Assembly (NCBI RefSeq): GCF_010993705.1 | Contig: NZ_WOFO01000004.1 | Location: forward strand, 310,001-374,000 | Source of the DNA: Cyclobacterium sp. SYSU L10401 | GTDB taxonomy: Bacteria > Bacteroidota > Bacteroidia > Cytophagales > Cyclobacteriaceae | Direction: 5' to 3' | Length of the DNA: 64,000 nt | Part shown: one piece after another, positions 52,264 through 62,239 of the stretch | Numbering within the stretch: the stretch's first letter is position 1 | Layout of the letters: each line of letters opens with the position of its first letter | Notes under the pieces: generated by a model | Database searches by the model: none | What the model was told of the DNA's origin: nothing | The model's input: only the letters and a program-made list of their open reading frames with translations | Translations under genes and position numbers: made by a program

Positions 52264-53670
52264 TTAATCAGGTATCAAATTAGCTTCTAACCGGGGAACC
52301 CCCACCTGCCCGGCGAGTCGAATACACTCGTGCAGGATATCAATTTCTATGTTTGAGGCCCAGGTACTGGGCAAGCCATATACCATTTGGGAAGAAGCAC
52401 CCTCATAACCCCCTTCTCTAAGGATGGTTGCAGTGGGGATATAAGCCATCACATCATTGGAATAGCCCATTACAAAAAGCTGCTGTCCAAAAATTTTTTT
52501 CAGCTCAACAGCATATCCTACGACGGTTTCGCCTCCTAAAGTGATTATGGGCTGGTCCCCCAACTTCCATACCTGAACAGGAAAAGGATATGATTTCATC
52601 GTTTCCAAACCTTTGCTTCTCTCTTCCTTCATTCGGGTAGCCCATCTTTTCTGGTAGCCCGAAGAAGTAGCAATAAACTTCGAAAGGGATTCCATAGCTG
52701 GCGGTTTGGCAAGAGCAAGATCTACTTCGGAATAAGCGGTTTGAATACTTGCCTCCAACGGTCTCATTTCTTCACTTAAAACCCTTTCTACGGCAGCAGC
52801 CAAACTTTTGCCATATTGTTGGGCAAGAAATACCGTCCTTCTTGGAAGGGGATTTTGATCTGCCCCTGCGCCCTGAAAAAATAAAGCCACGGATCCAGGG
52901 TAATTTTTCTCCAGTTCAATCTGTGCAAAACCCGGGTAATCCCCTGAAATCCTGTAGTCCCCAAGCACCGTAGGATGACAGGCATATCCAAAAGCAATGG
53001 CAAGGATATCGCCGGTTTGATTGGTAACTTTGATTACGGGCACGGCGTAATCATTGGGCCCTTTCAATTCAGTAACTGATTCCAATGCATTTTCTACATT
53101 ATTTCTGCGATTGACCTGAAACCTGCTGAGGCCATTTTCCACAAACAAATGCGCTGGTTGAAGCGAAGCGAAAGCATCCTCCACCAATCGAAACATCTTA
53201 TCTACCAGGGCATCCGAATAACGGCTTACCTGCAGTTTTTGGGCTTCATTAATGGGGTAAATATCGGAAAGCGAATTCTCCAAAACCGGGCCGGAATGAC
53301 TATGGGAACTGTTGATAATGATCTGTGCCTTGCTTAGTCCATGCTTTTCTTGCAACCCGCCCCTGATCCTGTCTGAAAGTGCCTTTGGCATGGCCAAAAG
53401 GTCTGCTGTGATCAATACGGCCTGCTTTCCGGAGGCATCTTCCAGGGCAAGGGCCTTGATCCAAATGGGATGGATTACCTCTTCAAAAGGACGATCCCTG
53501 CCACCATACCCGGCCAGCCAAATAGGCTCTTCCGGTGTGATGTCAATCCTGGAAACTCCAGCTTTCCATTGCGTGGTAAACTGACTTTCAACAGCCCTGG
53601 CTTGCCCGGCAGTAAATCCAAAAAGCAGCAGCGCCACCATTGAGAAAATAGAAGATAAACAGGTATGCAT
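52264..53670 (-). CDS. Neutral/alkaline ceramidase-family hydrolase (second copy)
   Basis: This exported protein of 468 residues belongs to the neutral/alkaline non-lysosomal ceramidase N-terminal domain family of zinc amidases. The signal peptide ends near VALLLFGFTAGQARA. The early DITPEEPIWLAGYGGRD block and the zinc-site NSSHSHSGP (near residue 118) are typical, as are FGYACHPTVLGDY and FFQGAGADQNPLPRR. At 468 residues it is shorter than true neutral ceramidase (about 650), so it lacks the C-terminal immunoglobulin-like domain. About half of its positions look identical to the neighbouring copy. The substrate may not be ceramide; an N-acyl compound in the locus substrate is possible. Confidence 0.86.
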   Translation of the reverse strand: MHTCLSSIFSMVALLLFGFTAGQARAVESQFTTQWKAGVSRIDITPEEPIWLAGYGGRDRPFEEVIHPIWIKALALEDASGKQAVLITADLLAMPKALSDRIRGGLQEKHGLSKAQIIINSSHSHSGPVLENSLSDIYPINEAQKLQVSRYSDALVDKMFRLVEDAFASLQPAHLFVENGLSRFQVNRRNNVENALESVTELKGPNDYAVPVIKVTNQTGDILAIAFGYACHPTVLGDYRISGDYPGFAQIELEKNYPGSVALFFQGAGADQNPLPRRTVFLAQQYGKSLAAAVERVLSEEMRPLEASIQTAYSEVDLALAKPPAMESLSKFIATSSGYQKRWATRMKEERSKGLETMKSYPFPVQVWKLGDQPIITLGGETVVGYAVELKKIFGQQLFVMGYSNDVMAYIPTATILREGGYEGASSQMVYGLPSTWASNIEIDILHECIRLAGQVGVPRLEANLIPD

Positions 53671-53694
53671 GATGTGGTTTTTTTTAAATGATAT

Positions 53695-55095
53695 TTAATT
53701 TTTAACCGAAATTTCCTGGGGCTGGATACCCACCTTTTCTGCAACTTTCAAAGCTTCCCCAATAATCCGATCTTCAATATCAAACGCCCAGGGCGTAGTG
53801 AAAATAGGGGATCGCGTACCTTCATACCCCCCCTCCTCTAACACGGTCCTGGTAGGAATATAGGCCATTACATCATTGGAATAACCCATCACAAAAATAT
53901 CCTGACCAAAAATCTTCTTTAATGCAATGGAATACCCGATCAACAACTCCCCACCAAAAGAAAAAATGGCCTGATCACCTAATTTCCACGCCTGAACCGG
54001 ATAGGGGTAGGAAGTAATTAGGGATTCTCCGCTATCCAGTTTGGCAATTAAAACCTTTGCATTTTGTTTCAGGTATTCGGGATAATCAGAAGCCTCCCCA
54101 GTAATGTGCACCAACTCCTCTCTGCTTGGTGTAGGCCTGGCAAAAGTAAGGTCAATTTCAGAATAAGCAGTAGATAACTCCCCCTCCAAAGGAGTCATTT
54201 CCTCCCCTAGCACCCTTTCCACAGCAGCGGCCAATTCTTTCCCATATTGTTGGGCCAGGGCAACAGAACGCCGGGGTAAGGGATTCTGGTCAGCACCAGC
54301 TCCCTGAAAGAAAAGGGCAATGGTTCCTGGAAAGTACTTCTCCAATTCTAATTGCGCAAACCCAGCATAGTCACCCGAGATTTGATAGTCAGACAATACG
54401 GTGGGATGACAAGCATATCCAAATAGTAGGGCGATCATTTTTCCCTTATCGTCAGTCACTTTTATGACCGGGACAGCATAATCATTAGGTCCATTCAAAT
54501 CAGTTTGATGGTTTAAACTGGCTTCATTATTATTTCTTCGGTTTACCTGAAACCGGGTCAGCCCATTCTCAGCATAAAATTGAACCGGGCTAAGCGATTT
54601 CATGGTATTGCCCACCAAGTCCAGAATTTTATTCTCCAGATCTTCAGCATATCTTTTGATTTTATCCAATTCTGACTTATCCAATTGGAATTGATACCTG
54701 TCGTAATCGGTTTCGGGACCGGTATGGGTATGCGAACTGTTGAGTATGACCTGATCTTTGGACAGCCCGTATTGACTCATCAGCCGGTCACGAATCTGCC
54801 GGGACAATTTCTGGCGGATACCCACCAGGTCTGTAGTCACCATAACTGCCCTGTTTCCAGAGCCATCTTCCAATATAAGGGCTTTAGCCCAAATGGCATG
54901 TCTTACTCCTTCGGAGGGATGGTCCCTGGAAGCGTATCCCGCCATCCACATGGATTCATAAGGGGTTATGTCTACTTTCGACACGCTTGCTTTCCATCCT
55001 GAATGATCCTGCCTGGAAAAGGCGTTGTTACTGCTTACCAACATACCCAGGGACCAAATAAAGTAAAGCGTAAATAAAGAGGGCATCTTTTTCAT
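53695..55095 (-). CDS. Neutral/alkaline ceramidase-family hydrolase (first copy)
   Basis: This is a 466-residue secreted paralogue of the next gene. The signal peptide ends around LVSSNNAFS. The blocks DITPYESMWMAGYASRD, the zinc-site NSSHTHTGP and FGYACHPTVLSDY are all present, followed by FFQGAGADQNPLPRR, and the C-terminal VMGYSNDVMAYIPTRTVLEEG. It is separated from the second copy by 24 bases, so they form a tandem duplication, but their divergence suggests it is old. A strong hairpin (55164-55209) lies between it and susD. As with its neighbour, ceramide is only one possible substrate. Confidence 0.86.
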   Translation of the reverse strand: MKKMPSLFTLYFIWSLGMLVSSNNAFSRQDHSGWKASVSKVDITPYESMWMAGYASRDHPSEGVRHAIWAKALILEDGSGNRAVMVTTDLVGIRQKLSRQIRDRLMSQYGLSKDQVILNSSHTHTGPETDYDRYQFQLDKSELDKIKRYAEDLENKILDLVGNTMKSLSPVQFYAENGLTRFQVNRRNNNEASLNHQTDLNGPNDYAVPVIKVTDDKGKMIALLFGYACHPTVLSDYQISGDYAGFAQLELEKYFPGTIALFFQGAGADQNPLPRRSVALAQQYGKELAAAVERVLGEEMTPLEGELSTAYSEIDLTFARPTPSREELVHITGEASDYPEYLKQNAKVLIAKLDSGESLITSYPYPVQAWKLGDQAIFSFGGELLIGYSIALKKIFGQDIFVMGYSNDVMAYIPTRTVLEEGGYEGTRSPIFTTPWAFDIEDRIIGEALKVAEKVGIQPQEISVKN

Positions 55096-55163
55096 TTTCT
55101 ACAGGTGTTTTAGGTACCTAAAAAGGGTCGATGAAACTATGGTGCTATTTGAAATTTGTAAAA

Positions 55164-55209
55164 TTCCCCCACTGCCTGCGTAACCAAATGATTAACAGCA
55201 GTGGGGGAA
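55164..55209 (-). terminator. Hairpin between susD and the hydrolase genes
   Basis: On the minus strand TTCCCCCACTGC (55209-55198) pairs perfectly with GCAGTGGGGGAA (55175-55164) around a 22-base loop, then a short TTTT. It lies in the 135-base gap after susD. It may partly stop transcription so that susCD are made at a higher level than the genes beyond. Confidence 0.6.
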
Positions 55210-55230
55210 GTACTTAGCGGACCAAAACAA

Positions 55231-56997
55231 TTACTCCACCACTTCTAATGGAGGAACATTATTAGATGATCCGGTGTAACCCAGGTTCTGATTGATCCTT
55301 CCCAGGGTATTGGAATTAACCATATCGTCGTCTATGGGCCACTGAAAATGGTAAGGCATGATCCTTGGCCTTTGGCCCAAAAGGATGATTTGATCACTCC
55401 TGTCATAAAAATCGTTTAGGTTTCTTACCCGGTCATAATAATAATTGTTTTCATGAAGGGTTTCAAGATTATATCCGCCTTCATTCCTTGCGGCCATGAT
55501 GTAGGATACCCGGTTAAGTTCATTTTGCCTGGGTTCCTCAGCAAACAACTCCCTTGCTCTTTCATCAAATATAAAATCGATGGTGACATCCCCCGGGCTT
55601 ATGGCAGGTGCATTGGCCCTTTCCCTTACGGTATTGAGGTCCATGGCAGCACTGGCCTGGTCACCATTCCAATAATAAGCTTCGGCCCTTAGAAGGTAGG
55701 TTTCTGCCAACCTAAAGATGTACCAGTCACCATTGCTTCCCATGGGAATACTGGTTTGATCCGGAGCATTTGGAGAATAGGTTTTATAAAACGGCATAGG
55801 ATATATCCTGGCCCAATATTCAGACGGAATGTCCATTTGGTCCCTTTCGATAGGTTCCCTGTATTGGGAGGAGGCAGGATTGTTATAATAAACTTCCTCT
55901 CTGTCAAACCAGTTGATGTCGGCCCTTCTCAAATCAGGTGTATTCGTATAATCAAAATTTCCCTCTTCCCAAATGGTATAACTGTGCCAATCGCTTAAAG
56001 CCACATCAGGGTTTCCCCGTCCCAGGGAATCGTACATGGGACCACTGTCGACTGTTCCGGGATTACCGTCTTTGTCTTTAACAAAGGCTTGGTAAAAGGC
56101 ACAATGATAAACTCTCATAGTAAATAGACCTGGGGTCCTTGCCGTCGGTGGGGCTTCCCATCTGTCAACAAAGGCCAATATGTTCTCTGTATTCTGTCCC
56201 ATATTTTTGTTGGCATGCCGGTGAAGATCCCATATCACATTTTTGGCCGGATCATCCGCTTCCACCCCAAACCTCTCCGTCATCAGGGAATAAGGTCCGT
56301 CAATCACTCTGGTAGCTGCTTCAATGGCTTTGTCAAATTCCATATTGGCCAGGTAAATTTTGGTCAACAAATGATCACCTGCCCCTTTGGTTGGAATACC
56401 TGGTGCAGCAGATACAGGCATGTGTTGCACGGCAAATTCCATATCAGACTGAATCTGATCCAGAATGGCCCATCTGCTATGGGTCTGGAAATCCAGCCTG
56501 ACGCCACGTACCTCTTCTTTTAAAAAGGGTAAATCACCATAATTCCCAATCAATCTGTAATACCAATAAGACCGGTGCCAATAAGCTTCCGCCAAGACTT
56601 CATTTCGATCTGCCTCATCTACCCATTCCAGATCATCAATCCTGGTGATGACCACATTGGCATTTTTCACCATTTCAAAGATGTCATTGATCTGGGTAAC
56701 AAATTGCTGGTACCTGTCCGAGTTGGGGGTCAGGGCTGTAAAATCCATCTGCAGCCAAGGCACACCTGCTTCTGAGGCTGCCCACTGATGGGCCATGAAG
56801 TTCTTCTGAGCCGTTTGCTCGCGGGTAAGATCTTTCCTCATGGTCACCAAAACCGCCTCATAACCTGCCCGGTCCACAAATACATTTTCAGTGGTAAAGA
56901 AGGACAAGGGTTGGGGCTCCAAAAAATCCTCATTACAGGCTGCCATCACCAAATAAAGCATGGGTAAAATAAATACTAATTTTATATGTCGTTTCAT
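55231..56997 (-). CDS. SusD/RagB-family nutrient-binding lipoprotein
   Basis: This surface lipoprotein forms the lid of the SusCD outer-membrane import complex and binds the incoming glycan or other nutrient. The signal ends LVMAACNEDF with lipobox cysteine near residue 21. The body of 588 residues has the helical TPR-like repeats and C-terminal region typical of RagB/SusD, including the ETYLLRAEAYYWNGDQASAA segment and the DERARELFAEEPRQNELNRV block near the C-terminus. It is 14 bases downstream of susC. The identity of the ligand is unknown. Confidence 0.94.
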   Translation of the reverse strand: MKRHIKLVFILPMLYLVMAACNEDFLEPQPLSFFTTENVFVDRAGYEAVLVTMRKDLTREQTAQKNFMAHQWAASEAGVPWLQMDFTALTPNSDRYQQFVTQINDIFEMVKNANVVITRIDDLEWVDEADRNEVLAEAYWHRSYWYYRLIGNYGDLPFLKEEVRGVRLDFQTHSRWAILDQIQSDMEFAVQHMPVSAAPGIPTKGAGDHLLTKIYLANMEFDKAIEAATRVIDGPYSLMTERFGVEADDPAKNVIWDLHRHANKNMGQNTENILAFVDRWEAPPTARTPGLFTMRVYHCAFYQAFVKDKDGNPGTVDSGPMYDSLGRGNPDVALSDWHSYTIWEEGNFDYTNTPDLRRADINWFDREEVYYNNPASSQYREPIERDQMDIPSEYWARIYPMPFYKTYSPNAPDQTSIPMGSNGDWYIFRLAETYLLRAEAYYWNGDQASAAMDLNTVRERANAPAISPGDVTIDFIFDERARELFAEEPRQNELNRVSYIMAARNEGGYNLETLHENNYYYDRVRNLNDFYDRSDQIILLGQRPRIMPYHFQWPIDDDMVNSNTLGRINQNLGYTGSSNNVPPLEVVE

Positions 56998-57011
56998 CTT
57001 TTCGGTAAATT

Positions 57012-60000
57012 TTATAGTGATAAATTGAAACCTACAGTGACAATTCTTGGCATAGGGGTAAGTCCTGATTCAGGATCCCATCCCGGCCAACTGGAAAAAG
57101 TGTACAAGTTTCTGACTGATCCAAAGATTCTTAAATTTTGCATGTTAAACCTTTGTGCCATGGCGCTTGGTAAATTATAAGACAGGGAAAGATCCTGGAC
57201 CCTTACAAAGGAGGCTGATTTATAGGGCATGACGCCACCACCAAAAGGAGAGTCATTTACACTCAATCTGGGGTAATCATTGGTCCTGTTGTCTGGTGTC
57301 CAGTAGGGGTAATTGGCAGTATTAATTCTGTCAAAGGTAGACCATCCGGCTACAGAGGGAGGAAAAGCCCTCATGTGGCCCAGGTCAGCCCGGATAAAGA
57401 TAGAAGCCGTAAAGTCCCTTAAAAAAGTAATATCATTTCGGAATCCAATCCTGTGACGGGGCTGGCTGAACCCAATGAATTTTTTGTCCTGTAAGGCTTC
57501 ATAAACGCCGTTATCATCCAAATCGTCCGCTTTAATGTCACCAGGGTCAAGATTATATTCAGCCGCTTCCTGAGCCTCTTCTACCTGCCAGGTACCCAGA
57601 ATATCATAATCCCACACCACATCTATTGGCTGACCGATAAACCATTCATTTTCAAAATCAGGTATTTCACCGGAGAGGGTCTGGCCCTGAAGGGTATATT
57701 CACCGGTATCACCAAATAAGGATATGATTTCATTCCGGTTCATGGAATAATTGATATTGGACCTCCAGGTGAAATTGGGTCTGTTGATGTTTACCGCTCC
57801 TAAGGTGGCTTCAAAACCCCTGTTGGCCAATTCCCCTATATTAGATGTCACATTTTCAAATCCCGTCACCCTAGGCAGGGAGCGATCAACCAAAAGGTTC
57901 ACCGTACTCATGTCATAATAATCCAACGTCAGGTTGATGCGGTTGGCCAATATTCCGATATCAAAACCAAGGTTGTAGGATTCGGTTTCTTCCCAGGAAA
58001 GTTCCGGATTGGAAAGGGTGGAAGTGAATATCCCCATTTGCACCTGGGAACCGTTAAAATACTGGTTGCTTCCCATTTGGGCAAATGAAGAGTAAGGACC
58101 GATATCCCTGTTTCCATTTACACCCCAGGATAACCTCATTTTAAGCTGATCAATCAAACTTGAATTGTAAAACGATTCATCTGAAATTTGCCATGCCAAA
58201 GCCAATGCCGGAAATATGGCCCTGGGATTTTCCCTGCCAAATGCACTGAAGCCATCCCTCCTTATCGAGCCTGTAAACAAATATTTACCCATCAGGGTAT
58301 AATTTAGCCTTCCCATCAAGCCTTCGCCGGTATAGGTAATGTCATCTGTTCCTATGGTGGGGTCTCCACCAAATTGCATCCCGTGGTAGCCCAAAATCGA
58401 GCTGGGAAGAAAGCTTTGGTTGGCCATATTTGAACTATATATCCTGTTCTTTTCCAAATTGTACAAAAAGGTGACGTCAAAATTGTGCACTCCAAATTCT
58501 CTGTTCCATTTAAGCAGGTTATCCACCATCCACTCATAGGTATTGGATTCAAATCTGGTGGCCCTGCCTCCTGCGTAAGTTTGCCCACCGGTAATGGTCT
58601 CCGGTGACCAATAGTTATAATCCCTTACACTTTCTATCCTGGGCTGGTAAGATGATCTGAAGGTGAACCCAAACGGCAATTTGAACTCAGCAAATAAAGT
58701 ATTGAAAAAGTTGTTTCTTTTATGAAACCGGTCCTGTCCCAGGTAATTGATCAATGGATTTTGACCTCCGATGTATCCATGAGGGAACCACTTTATGGAA
58801 CCATCCTCTTCGTACTTTTGCGCGTATGGGCTTGTCGAATACATCCCTCCCAAATTGGCCTGAACCACACTTTCATCCCTGGAAGAAAACTGGGAATTCA
58901 ATCCCACTTTCATCCAATCCGTCACCTCAAAATCAAAATTAACCCTGGAACGAATCGTGGAAAATTTATCTCCCACAATTATCCCTTCATTATCCAAATA
59001 ACCCAGGGACCAATAGTATTTGATTTTTTCTGTACCTCCACCGATGCTAAGGTCATATTCCTGCCTTATGCCAGGCTTCATTACTTCATCTCTCCAATTG
59101 ATGGTTTCTCCGGCCTGGTAGGCCGTTACTTCGTTAGGAAAAAAGTTCAGCCTGGTCAGCCATTCTCTGGTATCATCCGGATTAGGATTGTTGCTAGAAG
59201 CCCTCCACTGTTCGAGGGTAACTCCTTCCGGCAGTTCACTGGGATTGAACCAATGATAATCCGGCTGGGCCTGTCCCAAAGTTCTATAAAAATCCCTTCG
59301 AAAGTCGAGGTACCCTTTTGGACCACGTACCGCATATTCATCATTGGTCGGTCCGGCTACGCCTAACTTGGTGGTGAAATTAATGGTGGGTGTACCGGTT
59401 TTACCTCTGGTGGTGGTCACCAAAATGACTCCTGATGCCGCCCTTGCTCCAAAGACTGCTGCCGAACTGGCATCTTTAAGGATATCTACGGATTCAATGT
59501 CATTGGGATTGATGTCCCGAAGGCTACCATTAAAAATCACCCCATCCAGAACCACCAGTGGTTCGGTACCTGCACTTAGTGAGGTGGGTCCCCTTACTTC
59601 CAGCGAACTTCCTCCAGCAGCCGAAGTCCCCTGATTGGCATTAAAGCCTGCCACCGTTCCCGCCAACATATCGGTAAGTTGAACGTTGCTTTGGTTTTTA
59701 AAAGATTCAGGGTCTACCCTTACTACAGATCCGGTAAGATCACTTTTCTTCACCGATCCGTATCCTACTACCACCACTTCCTCCAATTGCGCCTGATCGG
59801 CGACCAGGTCCACATTGATGGTGGTTTGGTTACCTACACTTACCTCTTGAGTCAAATATCCCACAAATGAAAATATCAATTCGGCATCTTCACTAGGAAC
59901 CCTGATGGAATAGGAACCATCAATGTCAGTGACTGTTCCCTGAGCTGTCCCTTTGATTAGAATATTGACGCCAGGTAAACTTTCCTTGGTAGAATTATCG

Positions 60001-60182
60001 AAAACCTGACCGGTAATCTGCGTTCCTTGCTGTGCTGTGGCAGAATTAACGGCAAACCAATAAAAAACCAATGTAAAAAGGGAAAGAACCAATGCTTTTG
60101 GAGGATTTAGTGATTTACACCAATTCCAGAAGGTATGAAACCTCCCCCTTTGATTGTTCTGTAATTCGTAAATTTTCTTCAT
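57012..60182 (-). CDS. SusC/RagA-family TonB-dependent outer-membrane receptor
   Basis: This 1056-residue barrel imports a ligand captured by SusD across the outer membrane, powered by TonB. After the N-terminal signal region, a carboxypeptidase-D-like domain (GQVFDNSTKESLPGVNILIK) covers about residues 60-140. The EEVVVVGYG TonB-box-like stretch and the plug domain (SAAGGSSLEVRGPTSLSAGT; DILKDASSAAVFGARAASGV) follow. The remaining 750 residues form the beta-barrel, ending in the typical aromatic GFNLSL. The region upstream (60183-60773) is long and should hold the promoter. The gene leads an operon of at least seven genes down to 48939. Confidence 0.96.
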   Translation of the reverse strand: MKKIYELQNNQRGRFHTFWNWCKSLNPPKALVLSLFTLVFYWFAVNSATAQQGTQITGQVFDNSTKESLPGVNILIKGTAQGTVTDIDGSYSIRVPSEDAELIFSFVGYLTQEVSVGNQTTINVDLVADQAQLEEVVVVGYGSVKKSDLTGSVVRVDPESFKNQSNVQLTDMLAGTVAGFNANQGTSAAGGSSLEVRGPTSLSAGTEPLVVLDGVIFNGSLRDINPNDIESVDILKDASSAAVFGARAASGVILVTTTRGKTGTPTINFTTKLGVAGPTNDEYAVRGPKGYLDFRRDFYRTLGQAQPDYHWFNPSELPEGVTLEQWRASSNNPNPDDTREWLTRLNFFPNEVTAYQAGETINWRDEVMKPGIRQEYDLSIGGGTEKIKYYWSLGYLDNEGIIVGDKFSTIRSRVNFDFEVTDWMKVGLNSQFSSRDESVVQANLGGMYSTSPYAQKYEEDGSIKWFPHGYIGGQNPLINYLGQDRFHKRNNFFNTLFAEFKLPFGFTFRSSYQPRIESVRDYNYWSPETITGGQTYAGGRATRFESNTYEWMVDNLLKWNREFGVHNFDVTFLYNLEKNRIYSSNMANQSFLPSSILGYHGMQFGGDPTIGTDDITYTGEGLMGRLNYTLMGKYLFTGSIRRDGFSAFGRENPRAIFPALALAWQISDESFYNSSLIDQLKMRLSWGVNGNRDIGPYSSFAQMGSNQYFNGSQVQMGIFTSTLSNPELSWEETESYNLGFDIGILANRINLTLDYYDMSTVNLLVDRSLPRVTGFENVTSNIGELANRGFEATLGAVNINRPNFTWRSNINYSMNRNEIISLFGDTGEYTLQGQTLSGEIPDFENEWFIGQPIDVVWDYDILGTWQVEEAQEAAEYNLDPGDIKADDLDDNGVYEALQDKKFIGFSQPRHRIGFRNDITFLRDFTASIFIRADLGHMRAFPPSVAGWSTFDRINTANYPYWTPDNRTNDYPRLSVNDSPFGGGVMPYKSASFVRVQDLSLSYNLPSAMAQRFNMQNLRIFGSVRNLYTFSSWPGWDPESGLTPMPRIVTVGFNLSL

Positions 60183-60773
60183 AATGTAGTGTGTTAAAGG
60201 ATAAATTAATAAAAAGGTTAGTTTGGCTTTAATAGTCTTCTTTACGTGTACGTTACCTTAAAAATAAAATTTTATAAAACAAGATCAAAATATTTCGTGT
60301 CTATTAATTGATGAAAATTATAAATATTAACCTTTGGTTTGAGCTGGTTAATTAACTTTTTCAATAATGAATATCACTTGAGTCAATCCTAAATATCAAA
60401 TTGATGATTAGCCTGCAAAAAACATACTTTGAATGAGGGTTACCCTAAAAACAGCAAATTTTACATTAAAACCAGGACTTTACGTGACTAGTCCGATCCT
60501 ATGGAAAACCATTGGAAGGAATTTAACTGCAAAAAGTAAATTTAATCCTTCCTATATTTAAATAACTTGAAAGTAAATACCTCTAATCTATCTGAAAAAA
60601 GCTTTTTTAACCTGAATACCTAACTTCGGTAACTACCGGAATTGGGAGCAGAAATCACGATTTGGTACAAAACTCTTAGGTGTAAAATTTCATTTACTGG
60701 CGGAAACCAATTCTCTTTATCTTATAGACAATACCATTCATTGAGCCATCAATCCAGAAAGTAAGGCCGCAGT
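60183..60773. other. Long intergenic region upstream of susC
   Basis: This AT-rich stretch of 591 bases lies between susC and the amidohydrolase, both on the minus strand. It should contain the susC promoter and any regulator site. A direct repeat TACGTG-TACGTT (60243-60254) and a small inverted repeat (CGGT at 60627 with ACCG at 60635) are visible. No exact TAnnTTTG box, gene, terminator or array could be supported. Confidence 0.4.
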
Positions 60774-62069
60774 TTAATTCAATTCCATATAATCTACGGC
60801 CAGTTGGCTCAGAGCCCTGACTCCCAAAACAAATCCACTTTCATCCAGGTAAAAATCAGGCGTATGGTGGGAAGGAGCCGTTTCCGAATCTCCTTCAGGG
60901 GGCATGCCACCCAGAAAAATAAACAACCCGGGTTTTTCCTTTTGATAAAAGCTAAAATCCTCTGCTCCGGTCACGGGATCATGTAGCCATACATTGGCTT
61001 TGCCCGCTACCTTTTCCAGGATGGGCAACATCGATGCTGTCAAATCCGGGTCATTGTGGGTTACAGGGTACATCTTTTTTATACTGATTTCTGCGGCTGC
61101 ACCGGCACTCTCCGCAATATTTTCCCCTATTTCTCTGATTCGTCGGTGAATAAGCGTTTGCTGGGACTCACTGTAAGTTCTGATTGTACCGATCATTTCC
61201 ACTTCTTCCGGAATGATATTGTGTCGTACCCCACCGTGAATCGCACCAATGGTGACGATCGCAGGAATTTCGATGATTTTTACATTTCGGCTTACAATGG
61301 TCTGCAATCCCATCACTATTTGAGAGGCCGTCACAATGGGATCTATGGAAGACCAGGGATACGCCCCATGGGCCTGCCTGCCTTTGACCAATATCTCCAG
61401 ATTGTCCACGGCAGCCATGGAGGGACCTGGTTTATATTTGATGACACCTGCCGGGGTCTGGGAATTGATATGTAATCCAAAAATGGCATCCACATCTTCC
61501 ATTACTCCTTCTTCTACCATCTGCTTGGCTCCCCAGCTTTCCACAGTCTTATCTTCCAGCCCCTCCTCGGCAGGCTGAAAGATAAACTTGACTGTTCCAT
61601 TCAGTTCGTCTTGCATGCCTGCCAGCAGCTCCGCAACGCCCATCAGGATGGCTACATGGGAATCATGCCCACAGGCATGCATCACACCTGTTTCCTGGCC
61701 ATTGTAATTGGTGGTGACCTGAGATTTGAAGGGCAAATCATTGCGCTCGGTTACCGGCAAAGCATCCATATCCGCCCTGATGGCTACGGTAGGGCCAGGC
61801 TTGCCACCTTTTAAGACCCCAATAACTCCTGTTACCGCCACTCCTTCGGTGACCTCCATGCCCAGATCCCTCAGATGGGCAGCAACAATACCTGCCGTCC
61901 GGGTTTCTTCATTGCCCAGTTCGGGGTGTTGGTGAAAATCACGTCTCCATTCTATCACTTGTTCCTCCAGGGCAAGTGCCGTTTGGTTGATCTGTTCTTG
62001 CATCCCGGATTGTCCCCGGGCAAAGGTGGTCATAAAAAGGAGTGAAAGGGTTATTATTGCTTTTTCCAT
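60774..62069 (-). CDS. Exported M20-family amidohydrolase (IAA-amino-acid-hydrolase-like)
   Basis: This zinc-dependent amide hydrolase of the M20/M40 family is 431 residues long with a signal peptide (ITLSLLFMTTFARG-Q), so it acts in the periplasm. The metal site motifs HACGHDSHVAILMG (near 132-145) and the QPAEEGLEDKTVESWGA block are clear, as is the dimerisation lid starting with VDNLEILVKGRQAHGAYPWS. The C-terminal HDPVTGAEDFSFYQKEKPGL completes the metal site. Relatives cleave N-acyl amino acids, indole-acetyl amino acids or hippurate. Its position beside the ceramidase-family genes fits a pathway that breaks amide bonds. Confidence 0.92.
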   Translation of the reverse strand: MEKAIITLSLLFMTTFARGQSGMQEQINQTALALEEQVIEWRRDFHQHPELGNEETRTAGIVAAHLRDLGMEVTEGVAVTGVIGVLKGGKPGPTVAIRADMDALPVTERNDLPFKSQVTTNYNGQETGVMHACGHDSHVAILMGVAELLAGMQDELNGTVKFIFQPAEEGLEDKTVESWGAKQMVEEGVMEDVDAIFGLHINSQTPAGVIKYKPGPSMAAVDNLEILVKGRQAHGAYPWSSIDPIVTASQIVMGLQTIVSRNVKIIEIPAIVTIGAIHGGVRHNIIPEEVEMIGTIRTYSESQQTLIHRRIREIGENIAESAGAAAEISIKKMYPVTHNDPDLTASMLPILEKVAGKANVWLHDPVTGAEDFSFYQKEKPGLFIFLGGMPPEGDSETAPSHHTPDFYLDESGFVLGVRALSQLAVDYMELN

Positions 62070-62228
62070 CGTTATTGGTTTTCGGTAGAACCAAATTTAA
62101 TAAGTTTCACCATTCCATATTCAATATCTATTGAATAATTCCAGTATTCCAGCCAATACTATACTGAAAAAAATAACGGTTAGGTCAAATTTTGGGAAAT
62201 TAAATTAAGACTTTTTTATCTTTTTTAA

Positions 62229-62236
62229 TACATTTG
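62229..62236 (+). promoter_or_regulatory. -7 box (TACATTTG) for the cytochrome c gene
   Basis: TACATTTG is an exact TAnnTTTG match and ends 3 bases before the ATG at 62240. This predicts an essentially leaderless mRNA and rules out the TTG at 62234 as the start. Confidence 0.5.
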
Positions 62237-62239
62237 TGT

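Noticed and set aside
47502-60254. A shared GTACGTT word upstream of LacI (about 47503) and of susC (about 60248) as a common operator.
   Set aside because: Seven bases are too short and the flanks do not match or form a palindrome.
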